DNA of 64,000 nt, from positions 558,001 to 622,000 of the forward strand of contig NZ_CP036186.1 in assembly GCF_015291885.1 (NCBI RefSeq), given 5' to 3'. The notes under the pieces were generated by a model, which was not told the DNA's origin, searched no databases, and saw only the letters and a program-made list of their open reading frames with translations. Made by a program: the position numbers and the translations under genes. Position 1 is the first letter of the stretch. Every line of letters starts with the position of its first letter. Shown here one piece after another: positions 7,733 to 19,090 of this stretch. Source of the DNA: Stutzerimonas stutzeri (GTDB lineage Bacteria; Pseudomonadota; Gammaproteobacteria; Pseudomonadales; Pseudomonadaceae).

Positions 7733-10700
7733 ATGAGCGAGTCCTTCATCGATCAGAGCAATTTCAGGCGGATACTGAACCGCAACGTGGCCGTGCCACT
7801 AGGGTTCGGGTTCCTCAGCGCCTTTTTCTTCAGCGCTATCGTCTATTACCTGTTGAGTGTCAGTCATTGGGTTGATCAGTCGGTCAAGGGCGTCGCCCAT
7901 GCCCACGAGGCACTGCGGCTGGTCGCCGATCTGGAAACCGGTATGCGCGGCTACCTGATCGCCGGCGAGGAGGTTTTTCTCGACCCCTACCGTCAGGGTC
8001 TGGAGCGCGTGCAGCAAGAGCTGGACGAGCTCAAAGAATACTCGCGCGACGACCCGTTGCAGATGGCGCGCCTCCAGAAGATCGAGGCCGCTCACCGTCT
8101 CTGGCTGACCTTTGCCGAGGAAGGCATCACTCGGCGCACGGCTGGAGAGCCGATAGTCGACTACGTGCGTACTCGCCGAGGCTTGGATCTGACCGATCAG
8201 CGCCGTGACCTGCTCAATGAGTACATCGCAGCCGAGCGGCAACGCCGTGCTGAGCGCATCAGCAACTCCGAATCGATGACCACGGCGCTGATCGGCGGCT
8301 TCCTGCTGTTCAGCCTGATCTTCAGCGGTATTCTGGTCTATCTCGGCCGCCGCGACCTGACCTCGCTGTCGGAAAGCTACTCGCAGTCGTTGCAGCGCCA
8401 GCAGTCCCATTCCGAGGCGCTTGAGCAGCAGGCCTGGTACCGCACCGGGCAGACCCAGCTCAGCGAGTCGATCATCGGCGAACTGGCCCTGCCAGCCCTG
8501 GGTCAGGGTGTGCTGAATTTTCTTTCGCGCTACATCGATGCGGCGGTCGGCGCGCTCTACGTGGTGCAGGATGGCAAGCTGCAACGCGTCGCCGAATATG
8601 CCTACGACCCCGAATACCTGCAGAGTGCGCGCACGCTGGACATCGGCAACGGTTTGGTCGGCCAGGCCGCGCTGGAGCGGCGGGTGATGGCGCTCGAAGA
8701 CCTGCCTGCGGACTACCTGAAGGTCACCTCGGCGCTGGGCGATACGACGCCGCGCTCGGTGCTGATCGTGCCGGTGGAAGACAGCGGCATGCTCAACGGC
8801 GTGATCGAGCTGGGTTTCCTGCGGCCCCTGCGTGAGCAGGACAGCGAACTGCTGCGGCGCATCGCTCCCAGCATTGCTTCGGCCATCGAGGCCGCGCGTT
8901 ACCGCCAGCGGCTGCAGAGGGTGCTGGCCGAGACCCAGCAGCTCAACGAGGAGCTGCAGGTGCAGCAGGAAGAGCTGCGCGCCGCCAACGAGGAGTTGGA
9001 AGAACAGTCCAATGCCCTGCGCGAATCCCAGGCGCACATGGAAGAGCAGCAGGCCGAGCTGGAGCAGACCAATGAGCAGCTCGCCGAGCAGGCCGAGGAA
9101 CTGGCCCGCCAGCGCGATCAGATGGACGACAAGAATCAGCGCCTGAACGAAGTGCAGCTGATGCTCGAACAGCGCGCGGACGAATTGCAGCGCGCCAGCC
9201 GTTACAAGTCCGAATTCCTCGCCAACATGTCCCACGAGCTGCGCACGCCGCTGAACAGCTCGCTGATCCTGGCCAAGCTGCTGGCCGACAACCCTGATGG
9301 CAATCTGAGCGACGATCAGGTGCAGTTCGCCCGTTCCATCTATTCGGCGGGTAACGATCTGCTCACGCTGATCAACGACATCCTCGACATCTCCAAGGTG
9401 GAAGCCGGCAAGCTCGAAGTGCATCCCGAGCTGACCATCCTTTCCCGCCTGGTCGACGGCATGAAGAATCTGTTCCTGCCACAGGCCATGGAGAAGGCCC
9501 TGAGCTTCAGCGTCGAACTGGCCGACGACCTGCCGCCCACCCTGTTCACCGACCGCCAGCGCCTGGAGCAGATCCTCAAGAACCTGTTGGCCAACGCCTT
9601 CAAGTTCACCGAGAAGGGCTCGGTCACCCTGCGCGTCGAGCCGCGCGATGGCGGCATGCTGGCCTTCGCGGTGCGCGACACCGGCATCGGCATCGCGCCG
9701 GAGCAGCAGGCGGCGATCTTCGAGGCGTTCCGCCAGGCCGATGGCACCACCAACCGACGTTATGGCGGCACGGGCCTGGGCCTGTCGATCTCCCGCGAGC
9801 TGGCGAACCTGCTGGGCGGCCAGATTGAGGTGCAGAGTGCGCCGGGCGCCGGCAGTACCTTTACCCTGGTGTTGCCGCAGAGCTACAGCGAGCCGCTCGC
9901 CGTCGAGCCGACCACCGCGCCGCAGCCGAGCCGTGCACCGGTCACCATGGCCGAAGCGATCACGCCGCCGCCGGCGCGCCGCGACGAGCCGGAGCTGCCG
10001 AACCGCGGCGCCGTGTCCTACGAGCGCCTGCCCGACGACCGCGACAAGTACCCGTTCAAGGAGCGCTGCGTGCTGGTCATCGAGGACGAGCCGCAGTTCG
10101 CGCGCATCCTCCGTGACCTGGCCCACGAACTCGAGTACAGCTGCCTGCTGTCGCAGAACGCCGACGACGGCTTCGACACCGCGGTGCAGTACAAGCCCGA
10201 TGCCATCCTGCTCGACATGCGCCTGCCGGACCATTCCGGCCTGACCGTGCTCGAGCGCCTCAAGGAAAACTCGGCGACCCGCCATATTCCGGTGCACGTG
10301 GTCTCGGTGGAGGATCGCAAGGAAGCCGCGCTGCAGATGGGCGCGGTGGGCTACGCGATGAAACCCACCACCCGCGAGGAACTGAAGGACGTGTTCGGTC
10401 GCCTGGAAGCCAAGCTGGCGCAGAAGGTCAAGCGCATCCTGCTGGTCGAGGACGACGCCCTGCAGCGCGAGAGCATGTCGCGGCTGATCGAGGACGTGGA
10501 CATCGAGATCACCGCCGTCGAGTTCGGCGAGCAGGCCCTCGAACTGCTGCGCAGCACCGTGTTCGACTGCATGATCATCGACCTCAAACTGCCGGACATG
10601 GATGGCAGCGAACTGCTCGAACGCATGGCCAAGGAGGATATCTGCTCCTTCCCGCCGGTGATCGTCTACACCGGGCGCAACCTGACCCGCGACGAGGAAG

Positions 10701-11245
10701 CGGCGCTGCTCAAATACTCGCGCTCGATCATCATCAAGGGGGCGCGCTCGCCGGAGCGCCTGCTCGACGAGGTCACCCTGTTCCTGCACAAGGTCGAGTC
10801 GGACATGCCGCCCGAGCGGCAGAAGATGCTGAAAAGCGCGCGCAGCCGCGAGAAGGCCTTCGAGGGCCGCACGATCCTGGTGGTGGACGACGACGTGCGC
10901 AACGTCTTCGCCCTGACCAGCGCGCTGGAACAGAAGGGCGCGCTGGTGGAAATCGCCCGCAACGGTCTGGAGGCCATCGACAAGCTGCAGCACGATGCCG
11001 GCATCGACCTGGTGCTGATGGACATCATGATGCCGGAGATGGATGGCTTCACCGCCATGCAGGAAATCCGCAAGGATGCCCGCTTCGCCAAGCTGCCGAT
11101 CATCGCGGTGACCGCCAAGGCGATGAAGGACGATCAGGATCGCTGTCTGCGTGCCGGCGCCAACGATTACCTGGCCAAGCCCATCGACCTCGACCGATTG
11201 TTCTCGCTGATCCGCGTCTGGCTGCCGAAAGTGGAGCTGCTGTGA
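7733..11245 (+). CDS. hybrid sensor histidine kinase, CHASE3-GAF-HisKA-HATPase-REC-REC-REC
   Basis: A 1170-residue membrane sensor. Order: TM1 (about 22-43), periplasmic CHASE3 domain (about 45-180, with DLETGMRGYLIAGEE), TM2 (about 184-206), GAF domain (about 245-385), a long Gln/Glu-rich coiled coil (about 390-485), HisKA with SHELRTP (phospho-His 501), HATPase with NLLANAFKFT, DTGIGI and GGTGLGLSI, then three receivers with acceptor Asp at about 828 (LLDMRLP), 950 (IIDLKLP) and 1097 (LMDIMMP). Multi-receiver kinases run phosphorelays or integrate inputs. The ATG at 7733 has GGAAAGGAAACC upstream. It is the first gene of a four-gene operon with cheR and cheB, so methylation-type signalling may be integrated, though no chemoreceptor is present. 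Confidence 0.95.
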   Translation: MSESFIDQSNFRRILNRNVAVPLGFGFLSAFFFSAIVYYLLSVSHWVDQSVKGVAHAHEALRLVADLETGMRGYLIAGEEVFLDPYRQGLERVQQELDELKEYSRDDPLQMARLQKIEAAHRLWLTFAEEGITRRTAGEPIVDYVRTRRGLDLTDQRRDLLNEYIAAERQRRAERISNSESMTTALIGGFLLFSLIFSGILVYLGRRDLTSLSESYSQSLQRQQSHSEALEQQAWYRTGQTQLSESIIGELALPALGQGVLNFLSRYIDAAVGALYVVQDGKLQRVAEYAYDPEYLQSARTLDIGNGLVGQAALERRVMALEDLPADYLKVTSALGDTTPRSVLIVPVEDSGMLNGVIELGFLRPLREQDSELLRRIAPSIASAIEAARYRQRLQRVLAETQQLNEELQVQQEELRAANEELEEQSNALRESQAHMEEQQAELEQTNEQLAEQAEELARQRDQMDDKNQRLNEVQLMLEQRADELQRASRYKSEFLANMSHELRTPLNSSLILAKLLADNPDGNLSDDQVQFARSIYSAGNDLLTLINDILDISKVEAGKLEVHPELTILSRLVDGMKNLFLPQAMEKALSFSVELADDLPPTLFTDRQRLEQILKNLLANAFKFTEKGSVTLRVEPRDGGMLAFAVRDTGIGIAPEQQAAIFEAFRQADGTTNRRYGGTGLGLSISRELANLLGGQIEVQSAPGAGSTFTLVLPQSYSEPLAVEPTTAPQPSRAPVTMAEAITPPPARRDEPELPNRGAVSYERLPDDRDKYPFKERCVLVIEDEPQFARILRDLAHELEYSCLLSQNADDGFDTAVQYKPDAILLDMRLPDHSGLTVLERLKENSATRHIPVHVVSVEDRKEAALQMGAVGYAMKPTTREELKDVFGRLEAKLAQKVKRILLVEDDALQRESMSRLIEDVDIEITAVEFGEQALELLRSTVFDCMIIDLKLPDMDGSELLERMAKEDICSFPPVIVYTGRNLTRDEEAALLKYSRSIIIKGARSPERLLDEVTLFLHKVESDMPPERQKMLKSARSREKAFEGRTILVVDDDVRNVFALTSALEQKGALVEIARNGLEAIDKLQHDAGIDLVLMDIMMPEMDGFTAMQEIRKDARFAKLPIIAVTAKAMKDDQDRCLRAGANDYLAKPIDLDRLFSLIRVWLPKVELL

Positions 11246-11246
11246 C

Positions 11247-12065
11247 ATGCCCGACCGTAACGTCGAGATCGAACTCAAGCTGCTGATCGAGGCCATCTAC
11301 CTCAAGTACAGCTACGACTTCCGCGACTACTCCAGCGCCTCGCTCAAGCGCCGGGTGCTGCTGGCGCTCAAGCAGCTCGACTGCGGCAGCATCTCGGAAC
11401 TGCAGCGCAAGATCCTCTACGACCCGCACGCCTTCATGGACCTGCTGCAGTACCTCACCATCCCGGTCAGCGAGATGTTCCGCGACCCGAGCTACTACCG
11501 GTCGCTGCGCGAGCACGTGGTGCCGGTGCTGCGCACCTATCCGTCGCTGAAGATCTGGGTCGCCGGCTGCAGCACCGGCGAGGAGGTCTACTCGATGGCC
11601 ATCCTGCTCAAGGAGGAGGGGCTGCTGGAGCGGACGATCATCTACGCCACCGACATCAACCCGCGGTCGCTGGAACAGGCGCGCCAGGGCATCTTCGCCA
11701 TCGACCACCTGCGCCAGTACACGGCGAACTATCAGCAGGCCGGCGGCACGCAGAGCTTTTCCGACTACTACACCGCCGCCTACGACTCGGCGATCATGGA
11801 CAAGTCGCTGAAAGAAAAGGTTACGTTTGCCGATCATAGTCTGGCGACCGATAGCGTATTTTCCGAGACACAGCTGATTTCTTGCCGAAATGTGCTGATC
11901 TACTTCAATAAGCCGCTGCAGGATCGGGCGTTCGGCCTGTTCCACGAGTCGCTCTGCCACCGGGGTTTCCTTGGCCTTGGCAGCAAGGAGACCGTCGAGT
12001 TCTCGGGCTACGCCGGTCTCTACGAGCCGTTCGACAAATCGGAAAGGATCTTCCGCAAACTATGA
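11247..12065 (+). CDS. CheR-type protein-glutamate methyltransferase
   Basis: A 272-residue CheR-family SAM-dependent methyltransferase with an N-terminal alpha domain (KRRVLLALKQ) and the C-terminal SAM-binding fold: KIWVAGCSTGEEVYSMAI (SAM motif), IIYATDIN, and SCRNVLIYF. Classical CheR methylates glutamates of chemoreceptors. Here the gene sits one base after the hybrid kinase stop and overlaps the cheB gene by 4 bp (ATGA), with no receptor or cheA/cheW nearby, so the target is probably within a non-chemotactic kinase system (inference). No TPR domain is seen. Confidence 0.92.
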   Translation: MPDRNVEIELKLLIEAIYLKYSYDFRDYSSASLKRRVLLALKQLDCGSISELQRKILYDPHAFMDLLQYLTIPVSEMFRDPSYYRSLREHVVPVLRTYPSLKIWVAGCSTGEEVYSMAILLKEEGLLERTIIYATDINPRSLEQARQGIFAIDHLRQYTANYQQAGGTQSFSDYYTAAYDSAIMDKSLKEKVTFADHSLATDSVFSETQLISCRNVLIYFNKPLQDRAFGLFHESLCHRGFLGLGSKETVEFSGYAGLYEPFDKSERIFRKL

Positions 12066-12664
12066 GCAGCTCCGATCAGGCGATTTTGCAAGGTAAACGC
12101 CAGCCGTCGATCGAGGCCGTGGTGATGGGTGCCTCGGCTGGTGGGCTGGAGGCGCTCGGCATGGTGCTCGAAGGCCTGCCCAGCGGCTACCGCCCGCCGA
12201 TACTGGTAGTCCAGCACGTACCGGCTAACGGGCCCACTCATCTGGCCGAGATCTTCGCTCGCAGAACCCGGCTACAGGTCAAGGAAGCGGACGACAAGGA
12301 CCAGTTACGCTCAGGAATGCTGTACTTTGCCGCACCCGGATATCACCTGCTGGTCGAGAGCGACCTTAGCCTGTCACTGAGCCAGGATAATGCTGTGCAT
12401 TTTTCCCGCCCGTCGATCGACGTACTGTTCGAATCGGCGGCGGATGTTTGGGGGCCGCAGGTCGCGGGCGTTTTGCTGACCGGCGCCAATGAAGATGGCG
12501 CAGCCGGTCTCGAGGCGATTCACCGCAACGGTGGACTGACCGTGATTCAGGACCCCGCCGAAGCGGCCGTACCAACCATGCCTCGCGCCGCTTTGCAGCG
12601 CTTCGCGCCGGATTACATCTTGCCCCTACGCGACATCCACCGATTGTTGCGAGAACTGGAGTGA
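12062..12664 (+). CDS. stand-alone CheB methylesterase domain
   Basis: A 200-residue protein made only of the CheB C-terminal esterase/deamidase domain. The catalytic triad is visible: Ser25 in GASAGG, His52 in VVQHVPANGP, Asp145 in LLTGANEDGAAG. The usual N-terminal receiver is missing, so its activity is not controlled by phosphorylation of its own chain; control may come from the neighbouring receiver proteins (inference). It overlaps cheR by 4 bp and lies 2 bp before the downstream kinase gene, so all four genes are probably translated from one message. Confidence 0.92.
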   Translation: MSSSDQAILQGKRQPSIEAVVMGASAGGLEALGMVLEGLPSGYRPPILVVQHVPANGPTHLAEIFARRTRLQVKEADDKDQLRSGMLYFAAPGYHLLVESDLSLSLSQDNAVHFSRPSIDVLFESAADVWGPQVAGVLLTGANEDGAAGLEAIHRNGGLTVIQDPAEAAVPTMPRAALQRFAPDYILPLRDIHRLLRELE

Positions 12665-12666
12665 CC

Positions 12667-13857
12667 ATGCCCGACCGTACCGACGAGGTGAACCTGCTGA
12701 TCGTCGATGACCTGCCGGAAAATCTGCTGGCTCTGGACGCGCTGTTGCAGGCGCCCGGCATACGGGTTCATCAGGCCGAATCGGCCGAGCAGGCGCTGGA
12801 GCTGTTGCTGCGACATGAGTTCGCCCTGGCCATTCTCGATGTGCAGATGCCGGGCATGGACGGCTTCCAGCTGGCCGAGCTGATGCGCGGCACCGAACGC
12901 ACCAAGCAGATCCCCATCGTCTTCGTCAGCGCCGCCGGCCGTGAGCTCAACTATGCCTTCAAGGGTTACGAGAGCGGCGCGGTGGATTTCATGCACAAGC
13001 CGCTGGATGCCCACGCGGTGCGCAGCAAGGTCAGTGTGTTCGTCGATCTGTATCGCGGGCGCAAGCGCCTGGCGCGCCAACTGGAGGCCCTGGAACGGAG
13101 CCGTCGTGAGCAGGAAGTGCTGCTCGACGAACTGCGCAGCACCCAGGCCGAGCTGGAGGGCGCCGTGCGCATGCGCGATGACTTCATGTCGATCGTCTCG
13201 CACGAGCTGAAAACGCCGCTGAACACCCTGATACTTGAAGTGCAGCTACGCAAGCTGCAGCTCAGCCGCAACAACTTCACTGCTTTTAGCGAAGAGCGGC
13301 TGCGCAACATGGTCGACAAGGACGAGCGGCAGATCCAGAGCCTGATCCGCCTGATCGACGACATGCTCGATGTCTCGCGTATTCGCACCGGCAAGCTGTC
13401 AATTCGTCCGAGTCGTACCGACCTTGCGCAGCTGGTCGGTAATGTCGTCGAGAGCTTCGCGGCGCAAATGGAAGCCTGCGGTTGCGAGCTGCGACTGGAG
13501 CGCGCCGAGTCGATTATCGGCGTCTGGGACGCCTTTCGTATCGAACAGGTCCTGGCCAACCTCCTGACCAATGCCATGCGCTATGGCTCAGGTAAACCGG
13601 TGCAGGTCAGCGTTGCAGCGTGTGCGGAGGGAGCTTGCATCGAGGTGCGCGACCACGGCATCGGCATCAGCCCGAAGAGCCTGGAGCGCATCTTCTGCCA
13701 GTTCGAACGCGCCGAGGGCAGCGAAGGCAGCGCCGGACTGGGTCTTGGCCTGTTTATCGCCGATCAAATAGTCAGAGCCCATGACGGCCGCATTCAGGTG
13801 CAGAGCCAGGAAGGCCAGGGCTCGCTGTTCCGCGTCGTGTTGCCACTGGGCGAGTAA
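12667..13857 (+). CDS. receiver-histidine kinase (REC-HisKA-HATPase)
   Basis: A 396-residue soluble protein with a receiver first and a kinase second. The receiver has LLIVDDLPENLLALDALL, acceptor Asp58 in AILDVQMPGMDGFQ and the KPLD loop. A short coiled coil leads to HisKA with SHELKTP (phospho-His 179), then HATPase with NLLTNAMRYG, VRDHGIGI and GLGLGLFIADQI. There are no membrane segments, so input must come through the receiver, probably from the 1170-residue kinase in the same operon. The ATG at 12667 is used (GGAG 5-8 nt upstream); a GTG at 12661 is also in frame. Confidence 0.92.
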   Translation: MPDRTDEVNLLIVDDLPENLLALDALLQAPGIRVHQAESAEQALELLLRHEFALAILDVQMPGMDGFQLAELMRGTERTKQIPIVFVSAAGRELNYAFKGYESGAVDFMHKPLDAHAVRSKVSVFVDLYRGRKRLARQLEALERSRREQEVLLDELRSTQAELEGAVRMRDDFMSIVSHELKTPLNTLILEVQLRKLQLSRNNFTAFSEERLRNMVDKDERQIQSLIRLIDDMLDVSRIRTGKLSIRPSRTDLAQLVGNVVESFAAQMEACGCELRLERAESIIGVWDAFRIEQVLANLLTNAMRYGSGKPVQVSVAACAEGACIEVRDHGIGISPKSLERIFCQFERAEGSEGSAGLGLGLFIADQIVRAHDGRIQVQSQEGQGSLFRVVLPLGE

Positions 13858-13911
13858 CCTCGCCGTCTATCCTGTTTTGTCGTTTTGTTTTGTGCAGGCC
13901 TACGGCCTGCA

Positions 13912-13993
13912 TTCGCCGCGAGGGCGCGCCTCCCACGAGAGGGCTCGGCGCAGGCTGCTCGGGCTTTTGTGGGAGGCTCGGCCTCGGGGCGAA
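13912..13993. repeat. REPIN-like inverted pair of palindromic repeats
   Basis: Two 25-bp units in inverted orientation: 13912-13936 (TTCGCCGCGAGG...CTCCCAC) and 13969-13993 (GTGGGAGG...GGGGCGAA), about 80 percent complementary, separated by 32 bp. This is the usual form of Pseudomonas REP doublets. Just upstream, GCAGGCC-TAC-GGCCTGC (about 13894-13910) is another hairpin and may help terminate the signalling operon. Confidence 0.6.
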
Positions 13994-14066
13994 GTGCTCG
14001 ATCTTCCGCCTGATATGCAACCCTTTTTGGGGCTGGGCGTGATGCGTCGAGCCGATGCAGGCTCGA

Positions 14067-15581
<1,515 letters not shown>

Positions 15582-15618
15582 TCAGGACGTTGGAGGACGA
15601 CGGACGCCTGGACGTTCC

Positions 15619-18600
15619 TCAGGCGCGATCGTCGGTTGCCGGCTTGTCGCCATCGGCCGGTTTGGTTGCGGCGCTGAGCTGCAGCTGCTGCCCCGCAAAG
15701 TTCTTGAGGAAGATATCCACCTGACGGAAGGCGATGCTGATGCCCGCCTTGTTGAACTCGCGATCGATGAAGCGGTTGATCTCGTCGGTGGCCGGGTTGC
15801 GGTCGCCGAGGTCGCGCACGTGGATGCGCAGCTCGTGGTCCAGCGTGCTTTCGCCGAAATTGAGGAAGAACACCTGCGGCTCGGGCTCCTTGAGCACACG
15901 CGGGTTGTCCTGCGCTGCCTTGTAGAGCAGCGCCTTGACCTTGTCCAGGTCCGATCCGTAGGCGACGCCGACCTTGATCGTCACGCGCGTTACGGTGTCG
16001 CTCAGCGACCAGTTGATCAGCTGGCCGGTGATGAAGGTCTTGTTCGGGACGATGATGTCCTTGCGGTCGAAGTCGGTGATGGTGGTGGCACGGATGCGAA
16101 TCCGGCTGACCGTGCCGGACAGGTTGCCGATGGTGACCACGTCGCCGATGCGCACCGGGCGCTCGAAGAGGATGATCAGACCGGAAATGAAGTTGGCGAA
16201 GATCTCCTGCAGGCCGAAACCCAGGCCGACCGAGAGCGCCGCCACCAGCCATTGCAGCTTGTCCCAGCTGACCCCGAGGGTGGACAGTGTGGCGACGATG
16301 CCGAAGCCGGCCAGCGCATAGGACAGCAGCGTGGTGGTGGCATAGGCGCTGCCCTGGGCCAGGCGCAGCTTGGACAGCACCATGACTTCAAGCAGGCCCG
16401 GCAGGTTGCGTGCCAGGGCCACGGTGATGGCGATGATCAGCAGCGCACCGAGCAGGTTGTTCAGGCTGATCGCCGCGGTGGTCAGCGTTTCGCCGCTGCC
16501 GGTGGTGTATTCATAGAGGGTGATGTTGTCCAGGTAGGAGACCACCGAGATCAGGTCCGACCACACCCAGTACAGCGCCACCAGGAACACGCCGAACATG
16601 GTCAGGCGGGTCAGGCGCAGGGACTGCTGGTTGACCTGCTCGATGTCCAGCCCAGGCTCGCCCTGGGCTTCGATCGTATCGCTCTGCTCATCGGCCATGG
16701 CTTGCCGTCTGGCCAGTGCGCGCTTGTAGGCCAGGCGCCGCGCCGCCACCGTCAGCCCGCGGATCAGCGCGGCCTCGACGACGATCCAGATCATCAGCAG
16801 GTAAAGGGTGTCGATCAGCCGGTCGGTCAGCTTCAGCGCGGTGTAGTAGTAGCCGAAGCCCACCGCGACGATCAGCGCGATCGGTAGCACGCTGAACAGC
16901 AGGCCGATCATCAGTCTCACTGGTGGCGCATTCTGGCTCGATGGGCCTTTGAGCAGCAGGCGGTTGAGACGCCAACTCATCAGGGCGAAGCAGGTCAGCA
17001 CCACGAGGATGCCGAGCACGTCGTCGGCCAACCGCGCCGGCTGGTGCTCGGCGACGCTGACCACCGCCACCAGGGCCATGACGATCAGGCCGAGGCGGCG
17101 GATCTCGTCGCGCAGGAAGGCCACCTGCGGCCGTGACCAGCCGAAGTGCAGCTCGGCGACACGCCCCGGCGAGAGCATGCGGTAGGCGCTGTAGAACACC
17201 AGCCAGGCCTGGGCCATTTCGAACAGGGCGGCACCGAGCACGTAGTTCTGTCCGCGCGCATCCATCTGCAGCAGATAGCCGCAGAGGGCGAGGAACAATG
17301 CGCCAGGCAAGGCCAGCAAGAGGTTGAGCAATAGCGCCAGCGGTGTATGCAGCTGGCTGTCGTTGCGGAAGTGGCCGATCTGCTCGCTCAGCGAGCTGAG
17401 CTTGGCGTCGATCTTGTTGCGCCACCAGAGCAGGGCGGCGATCAGCAGCAGCAGCGGCAGGAAGAACAGCGGCCGCTCCTTGAGACCGGCGCCCAGTTCC
17501 TGCAGCGCCGACAGCCAGGGCATCGACGCCAGCTGGGCCTTGAGGCGCTGGGGGGCGCCCTGCAGCCAGCTGAGATCCAGCGGCTTGTTGCTGGGAATCC
17601 AGAACATCTGCTCGTCGAGGGTATCGCTGAGCGCGCGCGCGGTGTCCTGCAGCTGCTTCTGGTTCAGCTGCAGGGTGATCGAGGCGTTGAGCAGCGCATC
17701 CAGCTCGCGATTGAGGCGGTCGAGCAGCTCGCTGCGGGTGGTCGCCAGGTCGAGCAGCGTGCGCCGCAGTTCAGGCGTGATTTCCTCTTCCTTCTGCTGT
17801 GCCAGCAGCTGTTCGACGTAGGCCGCGGGGTTACCGGCGGCCTCGCGGCGCTGGTTGAGTTCGAACTGATAGAGGCGGATATCGGCGATCTCGTCGGCGA
17901 GATTCTTGTCCAGTTGCAGGCTCGGCAAGGCCTGCTTCTGCTGGTAGAGAATGCGCGATAGCAGCAGGCTGCCCTCGAGCACGGCGATCTGCTCCTCCAG
18001 TGCCTGATCGGTCTGGTTGAGGGTGTCGAGCTGCTGGCGGGTCCTGAGGTTCTGCTGGTTGAGGCGGTTGAGGCGCTCGGTGGCGCGCAGCAGGTAGTCG
18101 GACAGCTTGAGGTTCTCGGCGCTCTCGGCGGCAAGCAGCTTGTCCGAGCCGGCCTGCTGCACCCGTGCCGAGAACTCGGCGACGGTCTGTTCCGATTCGG
18201 CGCGGCGCTTCTCGTTGATCAGGCCCTGCAGCGCCTGGGTGTCCTGCTCGGCGCGGGCAATGCGCTCGGCCAGCAGGTCACGGCGTGCCTTGCCCAGGTC
18301 CTGCAGCAGGCTGTTGCCGGCCAGCTCTTGGCGGCGCAGGTCGATCTGTGCAGTGAGCGAGACGATCTCGGCGTCCAGCAGTGCCCGACGTTCTTCGCTC
18401 AGCGGCTTGCCTGACTCGCGCCCGCTCTTGAGCAGATTGTTGATTTCCTGGATGCGCGTCTGCGCCGTGCTGATCTGCGCCTGGGCGCGCTCCGGACGGG
18501 TCTGCGCGCTGATGATCATGCTGTTGGCGGCGCTGAACTGCTTCTGCCATTCGGACAGCTCCTCGACCCGCGCGCTCAGGCGCTGTTCGAGCGCCTCTAC

Positions 18601-18906
18601 CGACTGGCTGGCATAGCGCTTGGCGGGGTCTTCGTCGGGGCTGGCCTTGAGCTTGGCCAGTTCGCGCTGGGCCTCGGCGATTTCCTTGGGGGCCTGAGCC
18701 AGCAGGGCCTTGAGTTCCTCGGCGCGCTTGTTGCTGGTTTCGGTTTGCTGGAGCAGACGCTGGGTCTGCTCGCCGAGCGACAACGCCGGCTTGGCTTCGC
18801 CTTCGGCGGCGGGCGGCGTGCCGGTCAGGCTGTCGAGGGATTGGGCGTGCAGCGGGGCAACGAACAGGCAGAGCGTGGAAAGCAGCAGGGTGCGCAGAAA
18901 TGACAT
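15619..18906 (-). CDS. large mechanosensitive channel of the MscS/MscK (KefA) type
   Basis: A 1095-residue inner-membrane protein. A signal peptide (1-22, ending PLHAQ) is followed by a long periplasmic coiled-coil region (about 40-450, many EEL/AEAQRE heptads), about eleven membrane segments (about 490-860), and the MscS pore/beta domain with GLGFGLQEIFANFISGLIILFERPVRIGD and IVPNKTFITGQLINWSLSD. It releases solutes on hypo-osmotic shock. Length and layout match MscK/YjeP rather than the small MscS. The ATG at 18906 is chosen because the signal peptide begins there; the frame is open 39 codons further upstream. Confidence 0.92.
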   Translation of the reverse strand: MSFLRTLLLSTLCLFVAPLHAQSLDSLTGTPPAAEGEAKPALSLGEQTQRLLQQTETSNKRAEELKALLAQAPKEIAEAQRELAKLKASPDEDPAKRYASQSVEALEQRLSARVEELSEWQKQFSAANSMIISAQTRPERAQAQISTAQTRIQEINNLLKSGRESGKPLSEERRALLDAEIVSLTAQIDLRRQELAGNSLLQDLGKARRDLLAERIARAEQDTQALQGLINEKRRAESEQTVAEFSARVQQAGSDKLLAAESAENLKLSDYLLRATERLNRLNQQNLRTRQQLDTLNQTDQALEEQIAVLEGSLLLSRILYQQKQALPSLQLDKNLADEIADIRLYQFELNQRREAAGNPAAYVEQLLAQQKEEEITPELRRTLLDLATTRSELLDRLNRELDALLNASITLQLNQKQLQDTARALSDTLDEQMFWIPSNKPLDLSWLQGAPQRLKAQLASMPWLSALQELGAGLKERPLFFLPLLLLIAALLWWRNKIDAKLSSLSEQIGHFRNDSQLHTPLALLLNLLLALPGALFLALCGYLLQMDARGQNYVLGAALFEMAQAWLVFYSAYRMLSPGRVAELHFGWSRPQVAFLRDEIRRLGLIVMALVAVVSVAEHQPARLADDVLGILVVLTCFALMSWRLNRLLLKGPSSQNAPPVRLMIGLLFSVLPIALIVAVGFGYYYTALKLTDRLIDTLYLLMIWIVVEAALIRGLTVAARRLAYKRALARRQAMADEQSDTIEAQGEPGLDIEQVNQQSLRLTRLTMFGVFLVALYWVWSDLISVVSYLDNITLYEYTTGSGETLTTAAISLNNLLGALLIIAITVALARNLPGLLEVMVLSKLRLAQGSAYATTTLLSYALAGFGIVATLSTLGVSWDKLQWLVAALSVGLGFGLQEIFANFISGLIILFERPVRIGDVVTIGNLSGTVSRIRIRATTITDFDRKDIIVPNKTFITGQLINWSLSDTVTRVTIKVGVAYGSDLDKVKALLYKAAQDNPRVLKEPEPQVFFLNFGESTLDHELRIHVRDLGDRNPATDEINRFIDREFNKAGISIAFRQVDIFLKNFAGQQLQLSAATKPADGDKPATDDRA

Positions 18907-19090
18907 GGAGGCAGACGCAGGCGGGTGACCGAAAGTGCGAAAGTCTACGGGCTGCGCCAGCCGAGCGCGAGTACCGTGCAACGGGTCGACGGACGGGCTC
19001 GTTGGCCGGGCGGTTCGCAGCAATGCAGTGATTCGCGGCGCCGGTTCGCTAGCCGGCGAAACGGGGCGATCGGCGGACCGCCTCCAGACG

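Noticed and set aside
7799..11296. A 1165-codon open frame on the minus strand opposite the hybrid kinase gene
   Set aside because: It is a shadow of the GC-rich kinase gene: low-complexity His/Gln/Leu composition, no domain, and the plus-strand frame has complete kinase and receiver motifs.
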